Shown here: one piece after another, positions 6,853 through 8,561 of the stretch
How positions within the stretch are numbered: the first letter of the stretch is position 1
Layout of the letters: every line of letters starts with the position of its first letter
Assembly (NCBI GenBank): GCA_025350885.1
Contig: JANXXA010000364.1
Coordinates: 1 to 8,561, forward strand
DNA from: Phenylobacterium sp.
GTDB taxonomy: Bacteria; Pseudomonadota; Alphaproteobacteria; Caulobacterales; Caulobacteraceae
Length of the DNA: 8,561 bases
Reading direction: 5' to 3'
The notes under the pieces: model-generated
What the model saw: only the letters and a program-made list of their open reading frames with translations
Databases searched by the model: none
Told to the model about the DNA's origin: nothing
Translations under genes and position numbers: made by a program

Positions 6853-7018
6853 ACTGTCTTCTCCCACGATGCGGCGTCACCATGGCCTGCGGGCGGGCGC
6901 GATCAAGCCGAAACGCCCGCGCGGCGTCGGGTCACCTTGCGCCGATGCCCGCGGCACGCGATATCGAGGTGGCGGACGGTCGGCAGGTTCGCGCGATTCC
7001 GAGAAGGACTTTCTCCCT
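6853..7018. promoter_or_regulatory. Divergent promoter region between the M20-eutBC operon and clpP
   Basis: These 166 bp separate two divergent start codons and must hold promoters in both directions. On the plus strand, CTTGCG (6936-6941) and CGATAT (6959-6964) are spaced by 17 bp and end 54 bp before the clpP start. This loosely fits the alphaproteobacterial heat-shock sigma-32 pattern, and C. crescentus clpP is known to have a heat-inducible promoter. No convincing promoter was recognised for the minus-strand operon. The region contains no other gene that I can support. Confidence 0.3.
7001..7015 (+). promoter_or_regulatory. Small hairpin over the clpP ribosome binding site
   Basis: GAGAAG (7001-7006) can pair with TTTCTC (7010-7015) around a GAC loop, five Watson-Crick pairs plus one G-U. 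The AAGGA Shine-Dalgarno (7004-7008) lies across the stem and loop. A weak stem of this kind could modulate translation with temperature. It was read by eye, with no folding energy computed. Confidence 0.25.
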
Positions 7019-7639
7019 ATGCGTGACCCCGTCACCACCGCGCTGGGCCTCGTGCCGATGGTCGTCGAGCAGACGAGCCGGGGCGAGCGCGCCTATGACA
7101 TCTTTTCCCGGCTGCTGAAGGACCGGATCATCTTTCTGGCGGGCCCGGTTGAGGACGGCATGGCGGCGCTGATCTGCGCCCAGCTGCTGCATCTCGAGGC
7201 CGAGAACCCCAAGAAGGAAATCCAGATGTATATCAACTCGCCGGGTGGCGTGGTAACCTCAGGCTTGGCGATCTACGACACCATGCAATACATCAAGAGC
7301 CCGGTGATCACGCTCTGCCTGGGGATGGCCGCCTCGATGGGCTCATTCCTGCTGATGGCCGGCGAGAAGGGCCAGCGGATCGCGCTGCCCAACTCTCGCA
7401 TCATGGTGCACCAGCCCTCCGGCGGATTTTCCGGCAAGGCCAGCGACATCGAGCGCCACGCCGAGGACATCATCAAGACCAAGCACCGGCTGAATGAACT
7501 CTACGCCAAGCACACCGGCCAGACAGTGGAGACCGTCGAGAGCGTGCTGGACCGCGACAGCTATATGACCGCCGAGGAAGCCAAGGCCTGGGGCATCGTC
7601 GATCACGTCTGGGAAAAGCGCGAAACCGACGAGAGCTAA
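7019..7639 (+). CDS. clpP: ATP-dependent Clp protease proteolytic subunit ClpP
   Basis: The 206-residue product is the serine peptidase that forms the tetradecameric barrel used by the ClpX and ClpA unfoldases in the cytoplasm. The catalytic triad is intact: S106 in '[12 protein letters not shown]', H131 in '[10 protein letters not shown]' and D180 in 'LDRDSY'. '[23 protein letters not shown]' (11-33), '[22 protein letters not shown]' (36-57) and '[23 protein letters not shown]' (70-92) are near-universal ClpP blocks. The ATG at 7019 follows AAGGA with about 10 nt spacing and gives the usual short alphaproteobacterial N-terminus ('[10 protein letters not shown]'). clpX does not follow directly; a converging phosphatase gene does, as in Caulobacter crescentus, where clpP and clpX are transcribed independently. 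The stop codon overlaps the stop of the converging small gene by 4 nt, and I see no hairpin terminator beyond it. Confidence 0.98.
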   Translation: MRDPVTTALGLVPMVVEQTSRGERAYDIFSRLLKDRIIFLAGPVEDGMAALICAQLLHLEAENPKKEIQMYINSPGGVVTSGLAIYDTMQYIKSPVITLCLGMAASMGSFLLMAGEKGQRIALPNSRIMVHQPSGGFSGKASDIERHAEDIIKTKHRLNELYAKHTGQTVETVESVLDRDSYMTAEEAKAWGIVDHVWEKRETDES

Positions 7640-7884
7640 AGGTTCAGGCGAGCCCGTGCGGCGGCCATCAGCGCCGCCCGACCCTGTGGCTCGGTCACAT
7701 CAATGCGCTCGTCGGGATCGCTGAGGTCGGCGAACAGGCCTTTGCGGTCTTCGTGGAAGTGCAGGAATGACCGGCTCTTGCGGTAAAAGACCCCGCGCTT
7801 CTTCTCGATCAGGCCGGGCAGGGTCCTGAGCTGGACGAGAAGCGCCTCGACGCGATCCAGGTCTGAGTCTCTGGCGTGCCTCAT
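7636..7884 (-). CDS. Small conserved-looking protein of unknown function (82 aa)
   Basis: This 82-residue soluble protein has no signal peptide or membrane segment. Its centre reads '[25 protein letters not shown]' (22-46), then 'GLFADLSDP' and an Ala/Arg-rich helical C-terminus. The aromatic and basic central block looks like the small uncharacterised proteins found near HAD phosphatases in Caulobacterales, but I cannot assign a family. Reality is supported by coupling: its ATG overlaps the stop of the phosphatase gene as ATGA (7884-7881), with AGGGG just upstream, and its coding frame runs cleanly to a TAG that overlaps the clpP stop. It probably forms one transcript with the phosphatase gene. 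Function is unknown. Confidence 0.72.
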   Translation of the reverse strand: MRHARDSDLDRVEALLVQLRTLPGLIEKKRGVFYRKSRSFLHFHEDRKGLFADLSDPDERIDVTEPQGRAALMAAARARLNL

Positions 7885-8531
7885 GGGGTTCCCCTGAACA
7901 CCCGGTAGCCGGCGACCTCGGCCATCGCCAACATCTCGCGGTCGCCGCTGGTGTCGCCATAGGCCGCCCTGATCTCGACGTCCGCGCCGAAGGCGGCTTG
8001 CAGGCGCGCGACCTTCTCCGCGCCCCGGCAGTTGGGCGTCGCGAAACCGCCGGCGACCCGATCCTGCGCGTCGAACGCCAGGTCGGTGCCGATCAGGGCG
8101 TCGGCTCCCAGCCCCCGGGCGAACGGCGCCACCAGCAGCTCCGGCGACGCGGTGACGATCACCAGCCGCACGTGTTCACCGCGCCAGCGCTTCCAGGTGG
8201 CCACGGCGTCAGGGCGCAGCAGGCTGCGGGAGAATCGCTCGGCGAATTCCCGAGCCTCGGCTTCCAGTTTTTCACGCGAGAGGCCCTTCAGAAACACCCG
8301 CACCGCGGCGGCCTTTAACCGGCCCCGGTCGCGATGAAGAACGTAGGCCCCCGTCGCCGGCGCGAGCCGCAGCAGGCCCAGGACATATCCAGCGGGCCCG
8401 GCGCGCCATTTCAGGAAAGCCATGAAGCTGTCGCGGATGGTCAGCGTGCCGTCGAAATCAAAGGCGACCACCGGCGCATCCGCCGCCGGATCGCGCGCTT
8501 TGGCGCCAAGGGGCGGCCGGTCTTGCGCCAT
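7881..8531 (-). CDS. cicA: HAD-superfamily (PSP-like, subfamily IB) phosphatase, CicA type
   Basis: The 216-residue product has all four HAD motifs. Motif I is D25-F-D27-G-T29 (nucleophile and general acid), motif II is T127 in 'LVIVTASPE', motif III is K173 in 'GAEKVARL', and motif IV is 'YGDTSGDREML' with D193 and D197 for magnesium. The helical cap between motifs I and II (about 35-110) and 'FDFDGTLT..DSF' fit the phosphoserine-phosphatase-like IB group. The name rests on position: in Caulobacter crescentus an opposing gene lies between clpP and clpX, and I recall it as cicA, a phosphotransferase-superfamily member needed in exact amounts for growth and shape. The ATG at 8531 is preferred, with GGA 4 nt upstream; a TTG at 8540 is the alternative. 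Its stop overlaps the start of the next small gene. Substrate unknown. Confidence 0.88.
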   Translation of the reverse strand: MAQDRPPLGAKARDPAADAPVVAFDFDGTLTIRDSFMAFLKWRAGPAGYVLGLLRLAPATGAYVLHRDRGRLKAAAVRVFLKGLSREKLEAEAREFAERFSRSLLRPDAVATWKRWRGEHVRLVIVTASPELLVAPFARGLGADALIGTDLAFDAQDRVAGGFATPNCRGAEKVARLQAAFGADVEIRAAYGDTSGDREMLAMAEVAGYRVFRGTP

Positions 8532-8561
8532 TTCGTCCAAAATCCCATCTAGCTGTGTGTG

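Noticed and set aside
6893..6920. GC hairpin GCGGGCG...CGCCCGC as a terminator or operator
   Set aside because: The arms are pure G/C in a GC-rich promoter, the loop is 14 nt, there is no T tract, and the region lies between divergent starts, where a terminator is not expected.
6871..6928. GCGGCGTC repeated at 6871-6878 and 6921-6928
   Set aside because: An 8-bp GC-rich repeat occurring twice is within chance expectation here and matches no known regulator box.
6626..7018. Longer clpP start giving a 337-residue protein
   Set aside because: ClpP homology starts at the ATG at 7019 with a ribosome binding site; the extension would lie antisense to the M20 gene and its promoter.
5701..7026. Long plus-strand open frame opposite the M20 gene
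   Set aside because: The minus strand encodes a complete M20 enzyme with signal peptide and all metal ligands; the plus frame has no recognisable domain and is a GC-driven shadow.
8532..8540. TTG at 8540 as the start of the phosphatase
   Set aside because: A GGGA lies only 2 nt before it, too close for a ribosome binding site; the ATG at 8531 is a better start, although the TTG cannot be excluded.

Overview
The window is very GC-rich and densely coded. Its proteins and gene order suggest an alphaproteobacterium of the Caulobacterales, in the Caulobacter/Phenylobacterium range. The strongest clue is at the right end: clpP on the plus strand is followed by a converging gene for a HAD-family phosphatase of the CicA type. 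In Caulobacter crescentus an opposing gene, which I recall as cicA, separates clpP from clpX. No rRNA, tRNA, CRISPR array, insertion sequence or phage gene was seen.

Layout. (1) Positions 1-1445, minus strand: a cobalt-type nitrile hydratase operon in the order alpha subunit, beta subunit, accessory protein; the accessory gene runs off the left edge. (2) 1446-1543: a short divergent promoter region with three dyad symmetries. (3) 1544-2182, plus strand: a cytoplasmic DsbA/FrnE-like thioredoxin-fold oxidoreductase with a CSWC motif. (4) 6852 down to 2134, minus strand: a tight four-gene operon of an exported M20 (carboxypeptidase G2-like) hydrolase, a 12-helix MFS-like membrane protein of the DUF5690 type, and both subunits of ethanolamine ammonia-lyase, EutB and EutC. 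Junctions are a 6-nt gap, a 2-nt gap and an 8-nt overlap. The end of eutC overlaps the end of the DsbA-like gene by 49 nt. (5) 6853-7018: a 166-bp divergent region. (6) 7019-7639, plus strand: clpP. (7) 8531 down to 7636, minus strand: the cicA-like phosphatase, then a small conserved-looking protein of unknown function coupled by an ATGA overlap.

How the genes may work together. The left two thirds looks like nitrogen scavenging from small organic molecules. Nitrile hydratase turns nitriles into amides. EutBC splits ethanolamine into acetaldehyde and ammonia. The M20 enzyme probably cleaves an amide or peptide bond in the periplasm, and the DUF5690 protein is the obvious candidate to bring the product inside. 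Both metalloenzyme systems depend on cobalt, one on a non-corrin cobalt ion and the other on adenosylcobalamin. The most novel element is the M20-DUF5690-EutBC operon. It has no recognised ethanolamine permease (Eat or EutH), no EutA reactivase, no aldehyde dehydrogenase and no microcompartment genes inside the window. The right end is ordinary housekeeping proteolysis.
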